DNA of 64,000 nucleotides from Brevibacillus reuszeri. Its GTDB lineage: Bacteria > Bacillota > Bacilli > Brevibacillales > Brevibacillaceae. The stretch's first letter is position 1. Each line of letters starts with the position of its first letter. The notes under the pieces are model-generated. The model searched no databases. It worked only from the letters and a program-made list of their open reading frames with translations, and was not told the DNA's origin. This document shows, piece after piece, positions 16,241-24,984 of this stretch. A program made the translations under genes and the position numbers. The stretch lies in assembly GCF_002897295.1 (NCBI RefSeq), contig NZ_BEXF01000029.1:1-64000 (forward strand). Direction: 5' to 3'.

Positions 16241-17720
16241 AATACATAATCAGCTCTTGGGTCGCTTCGGTGCGACTCAGTTCTTTGACGATTTTTCCTT
16301 CGAACATGACGAGAATACGATCCGCAATCCCGATCACTTCCTGAAACTCGCAGGAAAAATACAGAATCCCCTTTTTTTGCTCGGCCAGCTTCCCGATCAA
16401 ACGATAAATATCACTTTTGGCGCCAATATCTACCCCTTTGGTCGGTTCGTCGAACATAAAAATACGCGAATCCGTGTTCAGCCACTTCCCGATCGCGACC
16501 TTTTGCTGGTTACCACCGCTGAGATAACCAACCAGCTGCGCGATATCAGCCGTTTTCACACCAAGCTTTTGTACCAAATCTCTTGACTGCTTGGATTCGA
16601 TTCCTTTGCGGATAAAGCCAAGTGGAGAAAAGCTGGCCAAGGTAGCTACCGACAGGTTGTTGTTGACCGATTCTTCTACAAAAATGCCTTCCTTTCGTCT
16701 TTCCTCCGGCACGAGAACGATTCCGGCATCGACAGCATCCTTGGGAGAAGTCATGCGCACTTGACGTCCTTTTAGCCTGATTTCGCCGGAATCCTTCTGA
16801 TCTGCGCCGAACAGCAAGCGAGCCAGCTCCGTTTTCCCTGCACCCACAAGTCCGACCACGCCGACAATTTCGCCCTCGCGTACATGCAGATCGGCCCTGC
16901 GCACCTTGCCACCGGCCACAGCCCGGGCCTCAAGAACGGTTTCTCCAATCGGCACCTCTACTTTCGGGAACTCCTCGGAAAAGCTTTTTCCCAGCATGTG
17001 CGAGATCACTTCGTCCATGCTCGTCGCCGCTGTCTCAGTCGTAATGACGCCCTGACCATCTCGCATAATCGTGATCCGATCACAGATTTCAAAAATTTCC
17101 GGCAGACGGTGGGAAATGTAGATAATCCCTACTCCAGCGCTTTTTAGCTGTGCGATGATTTGAAACAGCCGCTCGCTTTCCTTTGTGCTGAGTGGAGCGG
17201 TCGGTTCGTCGAAAATGACGTATTTTGCTTTTTGCACAGTAGCGCGCGCAATCAGAATCAACTGCTTTTCTGACAGCGTACATTGCTCCACCAGCATTTT
17301 TACGGGGATAGAAAATCCGAAGCCCTGCAAAATCTTTTCCGATTCGGCGTACAAGCTCTGCCAGTTGAGAAATCCCTTTTTCTTCGAGGAAACAAGCTGA
17401 TCTAGCAAAATATTTTCAGCTACACTTAAATAAGGAACGAGTGCGGTATCGACCTCCTGATAGACGCACTGAATGCCCAGCGCCTTGGCGTCCTGCGGAG
17501 ATTGTATCGATACCTCTTTGCCGTCGATGGAAATAGCCCCTCCATCTGCCTGATAGGCTCCTGTAAGAATCTTCATCAATGTGCTTTTCCCTGCCCCGTT
17601 CGCTCCTAGCAGCGCGTGAACCTCGCCAGCCTTCACTTCAAACTGCACCGACCGAAGCGCCGGGACGCCAGAAAACTGCTTTACAATGCCTTTCATTTGT
17701 AAGGTAGACATGCGCTGCAC
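16221..17720 (-). CDS. Ribose-type ABC transporter ATPase (RbsA/MglA family), 499 aa
   Basis: A tandem ABC ATPase with two nucleotide-binding halves. The first has a full Walker A (GANGAGKST) and Walker B/EPTAPL; the second has the altered Walker A GLVGAGKTE usual for this family, and LSGGNQQKVAIGKWL. The two-domain layout and 499-residue length match RbsA and MglA. It follows the binding-protein gene after an intergenic hairpin that may lower its expression, and overlaps the permease gene. Confidence 0.93.
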   Translation of the reverse strand: MQRMSTLQMKGIVKQFSGVPALRSVQFEVKAGEVHALLGANGAGKSTLMKILTGAYQADGGAISIDGKEVSIQSPQDAKALGIQCVYQEVDTALVPYLSVAENILLDQLVSSKKKGFLNWQSLYAESEKILQGFGFSIPVKMLVEQCTLSEKQLILIARATVQKAKYVIFDEPTAPLSTKESERLFQIIAQLKSAGVGIIYISHRLPEIFEICDRITIMRDGQGVITTETAATSMDEVISHMLGKSFSEEFPKVEVPIGETVLEARAVAGGKVRRADLHVREGEIVGVVGLVGAGKTELARLLFGADQKDSGEIRLKGRQVRMTSPKDAVDAGIVLVPEERRKEGIFVEESVNNNLSVATLASFSPLGFIRKGIESKQSRDLVQKLGVKTADIAQLVGYLSGGNQQKVAIGKWLNTDSRIFMFDEPTKGVDIGAKSDIYRLIGKLAEQKKGILYFSCEFQEVIGIADRILVMFEGKIVKELSRTEATQELIMYYASGGE

Positions 17721-17753
17721 CTCCCCGATTCAAAAAAGTTAGCTCTTCGTGAA

Positions 17754-17806
17754 CAAAAAAACCTCTATCGCGGCCAACTCACCTGTGAGCGACCGCGTTT
17801 TAGAGG
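17754..17806 (-). terminator. Hairpin between binding-protein and ATPase genes
   Basis: CCTCTATCGCGG (17762-17773) pairs with CCGCGTTTTAGAGG (17793-17806, small bulge), followed on the minus strand by T7. Inside the operon it probably causes partial termination or protects the upstream mRNA, giving more binding protein than ATPase. Confidence 0.75.
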
Positions 17807-17874
17807 ATCGTTTTATCGTGGTAATGCCAGATGCGAGCATGGCTGCTTTCGCTCGCTGACGCACGTAGCTGTGA

Positions 17875-18888
17875 TTACTTGCCCCACTCGCTTACGTATT
17901 GGGACAGGTCGCCCATTGTTACTTTTTTATCCTTTGGCAAATCAGATTGCTTCACCAGTACTGGATTCAGCTTGACGTTGTCAGGCACTTGCTCACCCTT
18001 GATCTTTTGGAAAACAGTTTGTGCATGGATGCGTCCAATATTCGATGGGTCAACCGCTGCAGTCGCTGCCCATGGAGAGTTCGCCTCCTGAATCAGCTGC
18101 AAATCCTCATCGCTCAAGTCGATTGAATATACTTTGATTTCATTGCGGCCTGCCTGCTGGATGGCACGAGTAGCACCTTTGGCAAATTCATCCCACGCTG
18201 CCCATACAGCTGTGATATCGCCCTTGTTCGGGTACTTTTTCAAGATCGCTTCCATCTGTGTTTGCGTGTCCAAAGCTGTATTGTTGGTTGCCGAACCAAA
18301 AGCAGCAATTTCCTTGATATCCGGGTACTTTTTGAGGAAAGCATCATACGAAACTTGACGTTTTTCCATTGGGGCAAAACCGGCTACCCAAATTTTTACG
18401 ATGTTTCCTTTGCCGTTGTTCTCTGCCGCTAGCTGCTCCAGGCTCAGCTCTGCCAGCTTGTTATCATCCTGCTCTACTACTGGCACACCTGGCAATTTAA
18501 TATCGGTGTCAAAGAGGACAACCGGAATTTTCTTGTCAATTGCTTTTTGCGTACCCTGCTGCAATGCTTCTGCTGTACCGTGGTCGATCAAGATTCCATC
18601 AAAGTGCTGGTTTACCGCTGCATCCAGATTGGAAGCCATTTTCGACAGGTCTGTATCGGCGTTGAATACAGTCAATTGTCCGCCGTTTTTCTCTACCTCT
18701 GTTTTTACGCCATTGATGTACTGCGCAGAGAATGTACCTACGTTTTGGCGCATGATCAGTGCGATCTTTTTCGCATTGTCGCCACCCGCTCCGCCTGCAC
18801 CGCCTGTTGCACCGCCACTACCGCATGCTGTCAGCACTACCGACAGTGCCAATACTACTGAGCTTACCAATCCGAATTTCTTTTTCAT
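17875..18888 (-). CDS. Substrate-binding lipoprotein of ribose-type ABC transporter, 337 aa
   Basis: A periplasmic-binding-protein family 4 (RbsB-like) lipoprotein: a lipobox LTAC at about residues 15-18, a Gly/Ala linker, then a bilobed domain with RQNVGTFSAQYINGVK and GILIDHGTAEAL. Starts further upstream would lie inside the riboswitch terminator and are rejected. AAAGGGGG stands 9 bp before ATGAAAAAG at 18888 (ATG 18894 is possible). It should capture the ligand at the cell surface. The upstream S-box predicts expression when SAM is low, so methylthioribose, methylthioadenosine or a related riboside is the likely ligand. Confidence 0.92.
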   Translation of the reverse strand: MKKKFGLVSSVVLALSVVLTACGSGGATGGAGGAGGDNAKKIALIMRQNVGTFSAQYINGVKTEVEKNGGQLTVFNADTDLSKMASNLDAAVNQHFDGILIDHGTAEALQQGTQKAIDKKIPVVLFDTDIKLPGVPVVEQDDNKLAELSLEQLAAENNGKGNIVKIWVAGFAPMEKRQVSYDAFLKKYPDIKEIAAFGSATNNTALDTQTQMEAILKKYPNKGDITAVWAAWDEFAKGATRAIQQAGRNEIKVYSIDLSDEDLQLIQEANSPWAATAAVDPSNIGRIHAQTVFQKIKGEQVPDNVKLNPVLVKQSDLPKDKKVTMGDLSQYVSEWGK

Positions 18889-18947
18889 CTCCATAATCCC
18901 CCTTTTTTCTGTCTTCCTTTTTCCGCTAAAGCTATGTGCCAAAGCAA

Positions 18948-18982
18948 CCAAAAAAGCCTCTTTCAACAGATGAAAGAGGCTT
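18948..18982 (-). terminator. Riboswitch expression-platform terminator
   Basis: AAGCCTCTTTCA (18954-18965) and TGAAAGAGGCTT (18971-18982), a perfect 12-bp stem, then T6 on the minus strand. Its 5' arm (GCCTCTT) can instead pair with AAGAGGC at the 3' side of the S-box P1 helix, giving the expected antiterminator. Confidence 0.92.
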
Positions 18983-19001
18983 CAATCGACAAGATTCCCG
19001 C

Positions 19002-19128
19002 CTCTTATCTGTCAGGTAGCATCTACCTGTTGGAGTTAGCACCTTGGCTTGCAAGAGTTAAGAAACATCTCACATGCTAGGTTGCCGGGCTTCATAGGGC
19101 CATTCCCTCAGCCTTCTCTGGATAAGAG
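19002..19128 (-). ncRNA. SAM-I (S-box) riboswitch aptamer
   Basis: On the minus strand the RNA has the S-box core: P1 arms CTCTTATC (from 19128) and GATAAGAG (to 19002), then AGAGAAGGCTGAGGGA, ATGAAGCCCGGCAACC and AAGGTGCTAACTCC. High SAM should stabilise P1 and free the terminator at 18948-18982; low SAM should allow read-through into the ribose-type ABC operon. Confidence 0.96.
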
Positions 19129-19168
19129 TTGTTATTATATTCAAAACGTTTTGTATTAGTATATACAG

Positions 19169-19198
19169 ACTATAATCCTTCCATTACCCATCTGTCAA
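19169..19198 (-). promoter_or_regulatory. Promoter of the S-box ABC operon
   Basis: A consensus -35 TTGACA (19198-19193) and -10 TATAGT (19174-19169) with 18 bp between, about 40 bp upstream of the riboswitch. Confidence 0.65.
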
Positions 19199-19344
19199 CT
19201 GGGTGTTTTGAACAAGATTGAGGCTTGGTGTAGCCAAGTTTTCTAAAAAGAAGCGGGACCAAAGAATTAGAGGATTTGTGTTGTGTCTTGTCGAAATATT
19301 TAGAATCGATACATAACCTAAACAGTCTGGTATGGGGATGTCCA

Positions 19345-20625
19345 ATGAGCCTACTAAAAGAAGTGATTCTACAGCTCTTCTTTGCTCTTACTCCGTTTGT
19401 TTTGTACAACATATATTACCGAGACAAGCTCCAAAATTACAGCAAAGCCTTTATTCTCATAACCAGCTCGATCAGCCTTATTCTTGCCATGACGTTTGCT
19501 TCCAGTGTTGTCGACGGCATCATTTTTGATATACGCTATGTCATCCTATTTTTTGGACTTGTCTATGGCGGCATGCAGACAGCACTGATTCTGCTCATCG
19601 AGTTTATCATCTATCGGTGTTATTTGGGTGGGGAAGGAACGGGAGTCGCCCTTCTCATGCTCGTGTGCAGCTTTCTACTCTCCATCGTGATTTACAAGCT
19701 ATACCAAAAGACTCATAAGAAAACTTTCTTTACCTTCCTCGCTGGAATCGTTTTTTCCGCAGTGGCGCTCGGACTGACCTTTATCTTTTTTCCTGACTAT
19801 GTGAAAAAGCATCTGGCTTATCATGTGTTTGTCATTCCTGCTCAAAACTCGATAGGCATTTGGCTCCTGATGTCGTTATTTGGCAAGTCGATAGCAGACA
19901 AGGAGCTATTCATTGCCCACGCCCAAAATGAAAAAATCCAGGCCATGAGCCATGTCGCTGCCTCACTCGCACATGAAGTTCGCAACCCGTTGACTGCGGT
20001 AAAGGGCTTCTTGCGTTTAATGCAGGAGAGTCCTAATGAACGTGCCAAAACCGAACAGTACATCAAGATCAGCCTCGATGAAATCAAGCGAACGGAATCC
20101 ATATTAACGGAATACCTTTCCATCTCCAAGCCTCTACAGGAGCGCTCTGAGCCGATCAATGTATCCGAACAGCTCCATGTCATTCAAGAGGTCATGCTTC
20201 CTTTTGCCAACATGCATAATGTGGAGCTGGATGTACAAATATACGATACGCCTGTAACGATCATCGCCAATCCTGACGAGATCAAGCAGGTGCTGGTCAA
20301 CTTTGTCAAAAACTCAATCGAGGCTTGCGCGGAGGTACAGAATGGACGTGTCATACTATCGATCCTGATAGAAAAAGGAAACGCTATTCTCATGATCACT
20401 GATAATGGAATTGGCATGGATGCGGGGCAAATCCAGCGCCTTGGCTCTATTTATTTCTCGACCAAAACGAGCGGGACAGGTCTAGGTCTCACCTACTCCT
20501 ATCATGTCATCCATTCAATGGGCGGCACCGTTCAGGTAACAAGTGAGCCGTTTATCGGGACCCAATTTACGATTACGTTTCCTTGTCATGTAATCGAAAA
20601 AACGGGAACAAACCTTACTGCCTGA
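19345..20625 (+). CDS. Membrane sensor histidine kinase, 5TM LytS/KinB type, 426 aa
   Basis: About six hydrophobic segments in the first 190 residues form a 5TM-LytS-type input domain. A HisKA/HATPase_c kinase follows: H-box SLAHEVRNPLTAVKG, N-box VNFVKNSIEAC, G1 DNGIGMD and G2 SGTGLGL. No response regulator is adjacent, as is usual for orphan sporulation phosphorelay kinases such as KinB, which is my leading guess. The start at 19345 (MSLLKEVI) is chosen because GGGGATG precedes it. The 3' end overlaps the convergent acetyltransferase gene by 11 bp. Confidence 0.88.
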   Translation: MSLLKEVILQLFFALTPFVLYNIYYRDKLQNYSKAFILITSSISLILAMTFASSVVDGIIFDIRYVILFFGLVYGGMQTALILLIEFIIYRCYLGGEGTGVALLMLVCSFLLSIVIYKLYQKTHKKTFFTFLAGIVFSAVALGLTFIFFPDYVKKHLAYHVFVIPAQNSIGIWLLMSLFGKSIADKELFIAHAQNEKIQAMSHVAASLAHEVRNPLTAVKGFLRLMQESPNERAKTEQYIKISLDEIKRTESILTEYLSISKPLQERSEPINVSEQLHVIQEVMLPFANMHNVELDVQIYDTPVTIIANPDEIKQVLVNFVKNSIEACAEVQNGRVILSILIEKGNAILMITDNGIGMDAGQIQRLGSIYFSTKTSGTGLGLTYSYHVIHSMGGTVQVTSEPFIGTQFTITFPCHVIEKTGTNLTA

Positions 20626-21496
20626 GCACTTTTATCATAAATACCTGCTCTGCCATCCGGGTAAAGCCTGCATCCTGCAATGCGGTAACGACTGCTCGGT
20701 TTCCAGCTGGCAAATTCACAGTCAAGCGATGGCATTCCTGATCCAGCGGCGCAAAAGCATGGGCCAGTGCATAGCGGATGATTTCGGCATGATCATGACG
20801 CTGTGGATCGGCCTCACAATGAAAAAGCAGGATCGTCGACAAAGCTTTGTTTTCATCATAGAGCCGTCGATACAGAGCATATCCAATGATGCGCTCTTCT
20901 CGATCGATGACGAGGAGCGCTTCTTTGTTTTCAATCGTTTGCCATTGTATGTCCCATACCGGATTCGTCCAAAAAAGCAATTGGTATACGTCATGAGGCA
21001 TCCCGTGCAAAACGCGGTAGTGGGACTGAGAATCTTCGCTACAAATTGTACCAAGCGCAGCTTTCTTTTCAAGGAAAATCGACTGATCCACCAGCTCGAA
21101 CCCCATTTTTTCATACAACGATATCGCTTTTTCATTTTCTCGTATAGCGACAAGTGCTGCGAGCTCTACCTCCTGCTCCTCGTAAATGCGGAGTGTCTCC
21201 TCCATCAATGCCTGCCCAACACCTTGCTTGCGATAGACTGGAGCAACTCCGGTTCCTCCATTCCACCCCACCTTTTTGCCGTTACGCTGCCAAATCCCAT
21301 TTAATACGATCCCTACAGGCTCATCGTTCATAAAGGCAATGACAGAATGGAGGGGAGACAGCTCTTCCTTCCCCATTTTCAGGGAGAGCGTGTCTGCCGT
21401 TTTGGATTGATCAAAGTAGTATCCTTCAAAACCGCGGTTGTAGGCCTGTACCGCCTCATCTAGCGTGCATTGGTTATATCTTTTGAACGTGAGCAT
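20615..21496 (-). CDS. GNAT N-acetyltransferase, double-domain, 293 aa
   Basis: Residues about 3-145 are a GNAT domain with the acetyl-CoA loop VYRKQGVGQALM and the helix ENEKAISLYEKMGFE. Residues about 155-293 look like a second, degenerate GNAT fold (RYALAHAF, NRAVVTALQDAGF). Double-GNAT proteins acetylate small amines or antibiotics; the substrate is unknown. GGAGGAGA precedes the ATG. It converges on the kinase gene with an 11-bp overlap, so the two may interfere transcriptionally. Confidence 0.85.
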   Translation of the reverse strand: MLTFKRYNQCTLDEAVQAYNRGFEGYYFDQSKTADTLSLKMGKEELSPLHSVIAFMNDEPVGIVLNGIWQRNGKKVGWNGGTGVAPVYRKQGVGQALMEETLRIYEEQEVELAALVAIRENEKAISLYEKMGFELVDQSIFLEKKAALGTICSEDSQSHYRVLHGMPHDVYQLLFWTNPVWDIQWQTIENKEALLVIDREERIIGYALYRRLYDENKALSTILLFHCEADPQRHDHAEIIRYALAHAFAPLDQECHRLTVNLPAGNRAVVTALQDAGFTRMAEQVFMIKVLRQ

Positions 21497-21743
21497 AGAA
21501 TCTCCTCCACAATGGAAATGTGATCATTGTAGTTATTTTACTAAAAATTTCTAATTAATAAAATATTTTTTATTAAAAAGAACAACTTCACCACACCAAA
21601 TCGCTCTCCCCTATTTTACGATCATATTACAGCAAACACTTATAAAAGAATCATGTTTGACCGATATGAATAAAGTGAATGCTACCTCTTCCTATTCCTA
21701 TATGAGGACGTCACTATTACTCGACATCTTGGAGGAAACGTAA

Positions 21744-22631
21744 GTGCAGTATAAATCCCGTTCCTTTTCGCTCTTGGCTCTCGTTACATTATTCGTATTC
21801 ATGACTGGCTTTTCCACTGAAAACAAGCAAATAAAAGCAACCTGGATCTGGTATACGAGCTTGATTGCTTCCGAGCCTGATCAGATTATTTCGTTTAGCA
21901 AGGAACAAGGCGTAAACCTCCTATACTTGCAGATGGACCTTTCACAAAAGCCTGAATACTATCGTCCGTTTATTCGAAAGGCAAGTGAGGCGGGCATAGA
22001 CGTTCATGCGCTTGGGGGAAGTCCACAATGGGGCTTGGAAGCAAACCGCCCGAGAATCCTCGCATTGGTTGACTGGGTCCTTGCCTATAACCAAACAGCT
22101 GGAGAAGAAGAAAAATTTAGCGGTGTACATCTCGACATTGAGCCTTACTTATTGCCGCAATGGAAGACAGATCAAGCATCCGTCGTCAGACAGTGGAAGG
22201 AAAATGTAGAGGCCTATACAACACATGTCCAAAAGGACCCAAGACTGGAGATTGGCTGCGATATTCCGTTCTGGCTGGACAAGGTGTATTTGCCAGATGA
22301 GGCTGAACCTGCCTCCGCCTTTAGCAAATGGCTAATCTCCAAGCACGATCATGTTACCATCATGTCCTATCGCGATCGTGTCGAGGGACCGAACAGCATC
22401 ACTGCTTTAGTTACGGAGGAAATGGGCTGGGCTGATGAGCTGGGGAAAAGCATACTGCTCGCTGTAGAAACAAAAGAAAGTCACGAAGGCAATCATATTT
22501 CTTTTTACGAGGAAGGCAAAAGGTATATGAGCCTCATGCTGTCCCGGCTGTCGGACTTGATGTCTGTTCACCCATCCTTTAAGGGAACCGCGATTCATTC
22601 TTATGAGCATTGGGCCGTATTGAAAGAATAA
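21744..22631 (+). CDS. Exported TIM-barrel-like protein, 295 aa
   Basis: I do not recognise a characterised family. It has an N-terminal signal peptide (about residues 1-27, hydrophobic SLLALVTLFVFMTGF). The body alternates strands and helices like a glycoside-hydrolase TIM barrel: VNLLYLQMD, IDVHALGG, FSGVHLDIEPYLLP (an acid-rich strand end that could be catalytic), HVTIMSYRD and KGTAIHSYEHW. The start is GTG at 21744 with GGAGG 8 bp upstream. It is a single gene followed by a terminator. An extracellular glycosidase or carbohydrate-binding role is inference. Confidence 0.75.
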   Translation: MQYKSRSFSLLALVTLFVFMTGFSTENKQIKATWIWYTSLIASEPDQIISFSKEQGVNLLYLQMDLSQKPEYYRPFIRKASEAGIDVHALGGSPQWGLEANRPRILALVDWVLAYNQTAGEEEKFSGVHLDIEPYLLPQWKTDQASVVRQWKENVEAYTTHVQKDPRLEIGCDIPFWLDKVYLPDEAEPASAFSKWLISKHDHVTIMSYRDRVEGPNSITALVTEEMGWADELGKSILLAVETKESHEGNHISFYEEGKRYMSLMLSRLSDLMSVHPSFKGTAIHSYEHWAVLKE

Positions 22632-22649
22632 TAGACAAATCGCAAATGA

Positions 22650-22703
22650 AAAGGCAGTGGAAGTTTCGGACGTGAAAATAAAGTCCTAGACTCCTACTGC
22701 CTT
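22650..22703 (+). terminator. Terminator of the exported TIM-barrel-like gene
   Basis: Arms AAAGGCAGT (22650-22658) and ACTGCCTTT (22696-22704 region) enclose a long loop; the T run is short (TTTATT). Moderate quality. Confidence 0.5.
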
Positions 22704-22799
22704 TATTAGTAGCTATTGTACCGTCAGCCTAATTAGGTATTCAACTCAGAGCATACACCTATATTTTACATATACTGCTCACAAAAGGAGGAGTATGGT

Positions 22800-23228
22800 G
22801 TGCATCTGCCAGTTTATTTTCCCTATACGGGTTACCCTGTCTTGTTTTCCTATCCTTATCATCCCAATTTTCAGCATTTGCAATATAGTCATCTAAGCTC
22901 TGTCCCTGTATACGCTGGTAAGACCTATCGATATGATTATGAAGATGGAAATGTGTTTATCATTCATTTTTTTGACCCTACTCATCGGCATGATCAAGGG
23001 ATTGCAGGACCGCATACTGGATTAAATGGGTACTATACATTCAATTACGTGGAAATAGCTCCTCGCGTTTATTTTATGTATTGGTTGGAAGAGGTTTACA
23101 CGGTCAGCCAGGTTGCAGACTTTAATAGGATGCTTGTCTATACCCATTATACCTATAATGATAAGGGTGTTCGAAAAAGTCTATTCCATTCCGGTACCAT
23201 AACCGAATTAGACAGCTTCCCCTCGTAA
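22800..23228 (+). CDS. MoaF-like lipocalin-fold protein, 142 aa
   Basis: Residues about 38-120 match the MoaF-type calycin barrel pattern: GKTYRYDYEDGNVFIIHF, GYYTFNYVEIAPRVYFMYWLEE, then TVSQVADFNRM. MoaF-like proteins bind small molecules; their chemistry is not settled, and no molybdenum-cofactor genes are nearby. There is no signal peptide, and the Tyr/Pro-rich N-terminus is unusual. The start is GTG at 22800 after AAAGGAGGAG. Closed by a clear terminator. Confidence 0.65.
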   Translation: MHLPVYFPYTGYPVLFSYPYHPNFQHLQYSHLSSVPVYAGKTYRYDYEDGNVFIIHFFDPTHRHDQGIAGPHTGLNGYYTFNYVEIAPRVYFMYWLEEVYTVSQVADFNRMLVYTHYTYNDKGVRKSLFHSGTITELDSFPS

Positions 23229-23270
23229 TCCAGTCTCATCCTTTTGCAAAACGATCCTTCCTGCAAGAAT

Positions 23271-23310
23271 AAACGAGGCTACCGATTTACACTACCGGCA
23301 GCCTCGTTTT
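23271..23310 (+). terminator. Terminator of the MoaF-like gene
   Basis: AAACGAGGCT (23271-23280) pairs with AGCCTCGTTT, with extra inner pairs, followed by TTTATG. Confidence 0.85.
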
Positions 23311-23356
23311 ATGTTTCGTATCGAATCATGTTCATTCAAAAATAGTACATCTATCG

Positions 23357-23479
23357 CTACCTGCGATCAAAAGCAAGTCTCACAGCAAGACCTGTCAAGA
23401 CACTTGCCATTAGCCATCGCTGCACCCGTATCCATGATGAGCGTGTGCCAAACCACAAAGCAACTCTGAACACACCAAT
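23357..23479 (-). pseudogene. C-terminal remnant of a LysE/RhtB-family exporter
   Basis: The minus strand reads 40 codons to a TAG at 23357: GVFRVALWFGTRSSWIR, then VQRWLMASVLTGLAVRLAFDRR. The ending strongly resembles the last helix and basic tail of LysE/RhtB amino-acid exporters (RWxNxxxGxxLxGLGVRLA). A TAA stands immediately upstream and no start is available, so only the tail of a former gene survives. Confidence 0.55.
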
Positions 23480-23510
23480 TTACATTCTCTCTCTCCGTAG
23501 TTCATTAATG

Positions 23511-24032
23511 TTAAAATTTGTAATACCAAAAGACCGCTTTTTCATGAGCTGTCTGAAAGGTTGAATACAACATATTATCTACTCCACCAATAATAAAGTT
23601 GTTTTTTGCGTAGAATCGGCATGCTGAAATATTAACATCCTGTGTTTCCAGCATAACTCCAGCTAAATTATTCTGAATAGCCCACTCGATAGCCTTTTGC
23701 AATAATATGGTTCCGATGCCTTTTTGTCTCCAATCTTTAGCAACAGCAATATCTTCAATGAGAGCGTAACCGTTCCAATTAATGCAGAGCTTAATTTGTC
23801 CGACGCAATTCTTATCATCGTAATATAGGAAAACAGCTTTGTCTGGTTCGTCAATATAACTAATGTCGATTTCCTCATCCTCATATTCTTTGTAATATGG
23901 CTCGGTAAAAATCTCCTCTGTATAAGTCCAAATTTCATTTTCGTACTTTGGTATAATCCGGCCTGATACGAAAAAGCCCTCATTCGCCTTCTTAAAATCG
24001 TCCTTATTTAACTGCGTCATTTTTACGATCAT
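23511..24032 (-). CDS. SatA-like GNAT acetyltransferase, 173 aa
   Basis: Closely resembles streptothricin acetyltransferases of Bacillus (SatA/YyaR): GRIIPKYENEIWTYTEE, an acidic EDEEIDISYID stretch, YYDDKNCVGQIKL, IEDIAVAKDWRQKGIGT, LETQDVNISACRFY and EKAVFWYYKF. Such enzymes acetylate the beta-lysine amine of streptothricin. Comparison is from memory; resistance itself is inferred. The start at 24032 is chosen because AGGAGA lies 8 bp upstream, dropping 11 residues from the longest frame. It stands alone next to a LysE remnant. Confidence 0.82.
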   Translation of the reverse strand: MIVKMTQLNKDDFKKANEGFFVSGRIIPKYENEIWTYTEEIFTEPYYKEYEDEEIDISYIDEPDKAVFLYYDDKNCVGQIKLCINWNGYALIEDIAVAKDWRQKGIGTILLQKAIEWAIQNNLAGVMLETQDVNISACRFYAKNNFIIGGVDNMLYSTFQTAHEKAVFWYYKF

Positions 24033-24182
24033 CAACTCATCTCCTGGTTGGATTTTCAAGGTCATTGTTTCTGAAGGATAAGGCTATGATTCTGCCGGCT
24101 CCACATCTCTGTATAAAATTGGGTATTTTAACCATAATAAAACAGCCTAATATGATTTATTCCAACCTGAACAGAGGAGTGG

Positions 24183-24842
24183 ATGAATATGAAAAACAAA
24201 TGGATACTTGCGATTCTGTTAACCTCGGCACTCGTTTTTAGTATGATGCCAACAGCAGTATCTGTGCAAGCTAAGGAGGGCAATAACAAGGATTCCGTTT
24301 GCCTAAGTCCAAAAATGGTGCAGCTGAAAACAGATATGCAGAAAGTCTGGATCGACCATACGATTTGGACGAGAAGCTATATCGTCAGTGCCATATCGAA
24401 TCGTCCAGATCAGAAGGACGTTTTGGACCGGCTTTTGCAGAACCAGCAGGACATTGGGAATTTGATCATGCCTTATTATGGGGAAGCCGCCGGGAATAAG
24501 CTGGCTGATCTACTGAGAGAGCATATTCTGATCGCAGGGAAGATTGTAGCGGCTGCCAAAGCGGGCAATCAGGCGGATGTGAAAAAGTTAGAGGTGGATT
24601 GGCATAGAAATGCTGATGATATCGCAAAATTTTTAAGCGCAGCGAATCCGAACTGGCAATTTAAAACGCTGCAGGATATGCTTTATCAGCACCTTCAGTT
24701 GATTACGGAAATAGTCCTAGCCTGCCTCAAGGGAGACTGGAAAGCGGATATAGCAGCGACCGACAAAAATGAGATCCATATGATTCATTTAGCGGACATT
24801 TTGACAGAAGGCATTGTGAAGCAGTTTCCTGAAAAATTCTAA
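24183..24842 (+). CDS. Exported helical protein, about 219 aa
   Basis: A signal peptide ending near QAKE (residues about 28-31) is followed by an all-helical domain. WIDHTIWTRSYIVSAI, IGNLIMPYYGEAAGNKLADLLREHI and WHRNADDIAKFL suggest a four-helix bundle with repeated D/N-H/Y patterns. I have seen similar uncharacterised exported proteins in Bacillus and Paenibacillus. There are no membrane segments after cleavage. GAGGAGTGG precedes the ATG at 24183, and ATG 24189 is also possible. Ends at a perfect-stem terminator. Function unknown. Confidence 0.75.
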   Translation: MNMKNKWILAILLTSALVFSMMPTAVSVQAKEGNNKDSVCLSPKMVQLKTDMQKVWIDHTIWTRSYIVSAISNRPDQKDVLDRLLQNQQDIGNLIMPYYGEAAGNKLADLLREHILIAGKIVAAAKAGNQADVKKLEVDWHRNADDIAKFLSAANPNWQFKTLQDMLYQHLQLITEIVLACLKGDWKADIAATDKNEIHMIHLADILTEGIVKQFPEKF

Positions 24843-24872
24843 ACTCATTCGATAACGCTGCAAAGCACACCT

Positions 24873-24901
24873 AGTCTGCCGGATCACATGTCCGGCAGAC
24901 T
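24873..24901 (+). terminator. Terminator of the exported helical protein gene
   Basis: A perfect 11-bp stem, AGTCTGCCGGA and TCCGGCAGACT, followed by GGATTTTG. Confidence 0.75.
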
Positions 24902-24984
24902 GGATTTTGTCACACGGTCGTTCCTTCGCTTTTGCTGGAAATATAAAATCATTTCATTATGTAATCCCTATAAAACTTGCTTGA

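Noticed and set aside
18894..18966. Longer N-terminus for the ribose-type binding protein
   Set aside because: It would run through the riboswitch terminator and place the lipoprotein signal 25 residues inside the protein.
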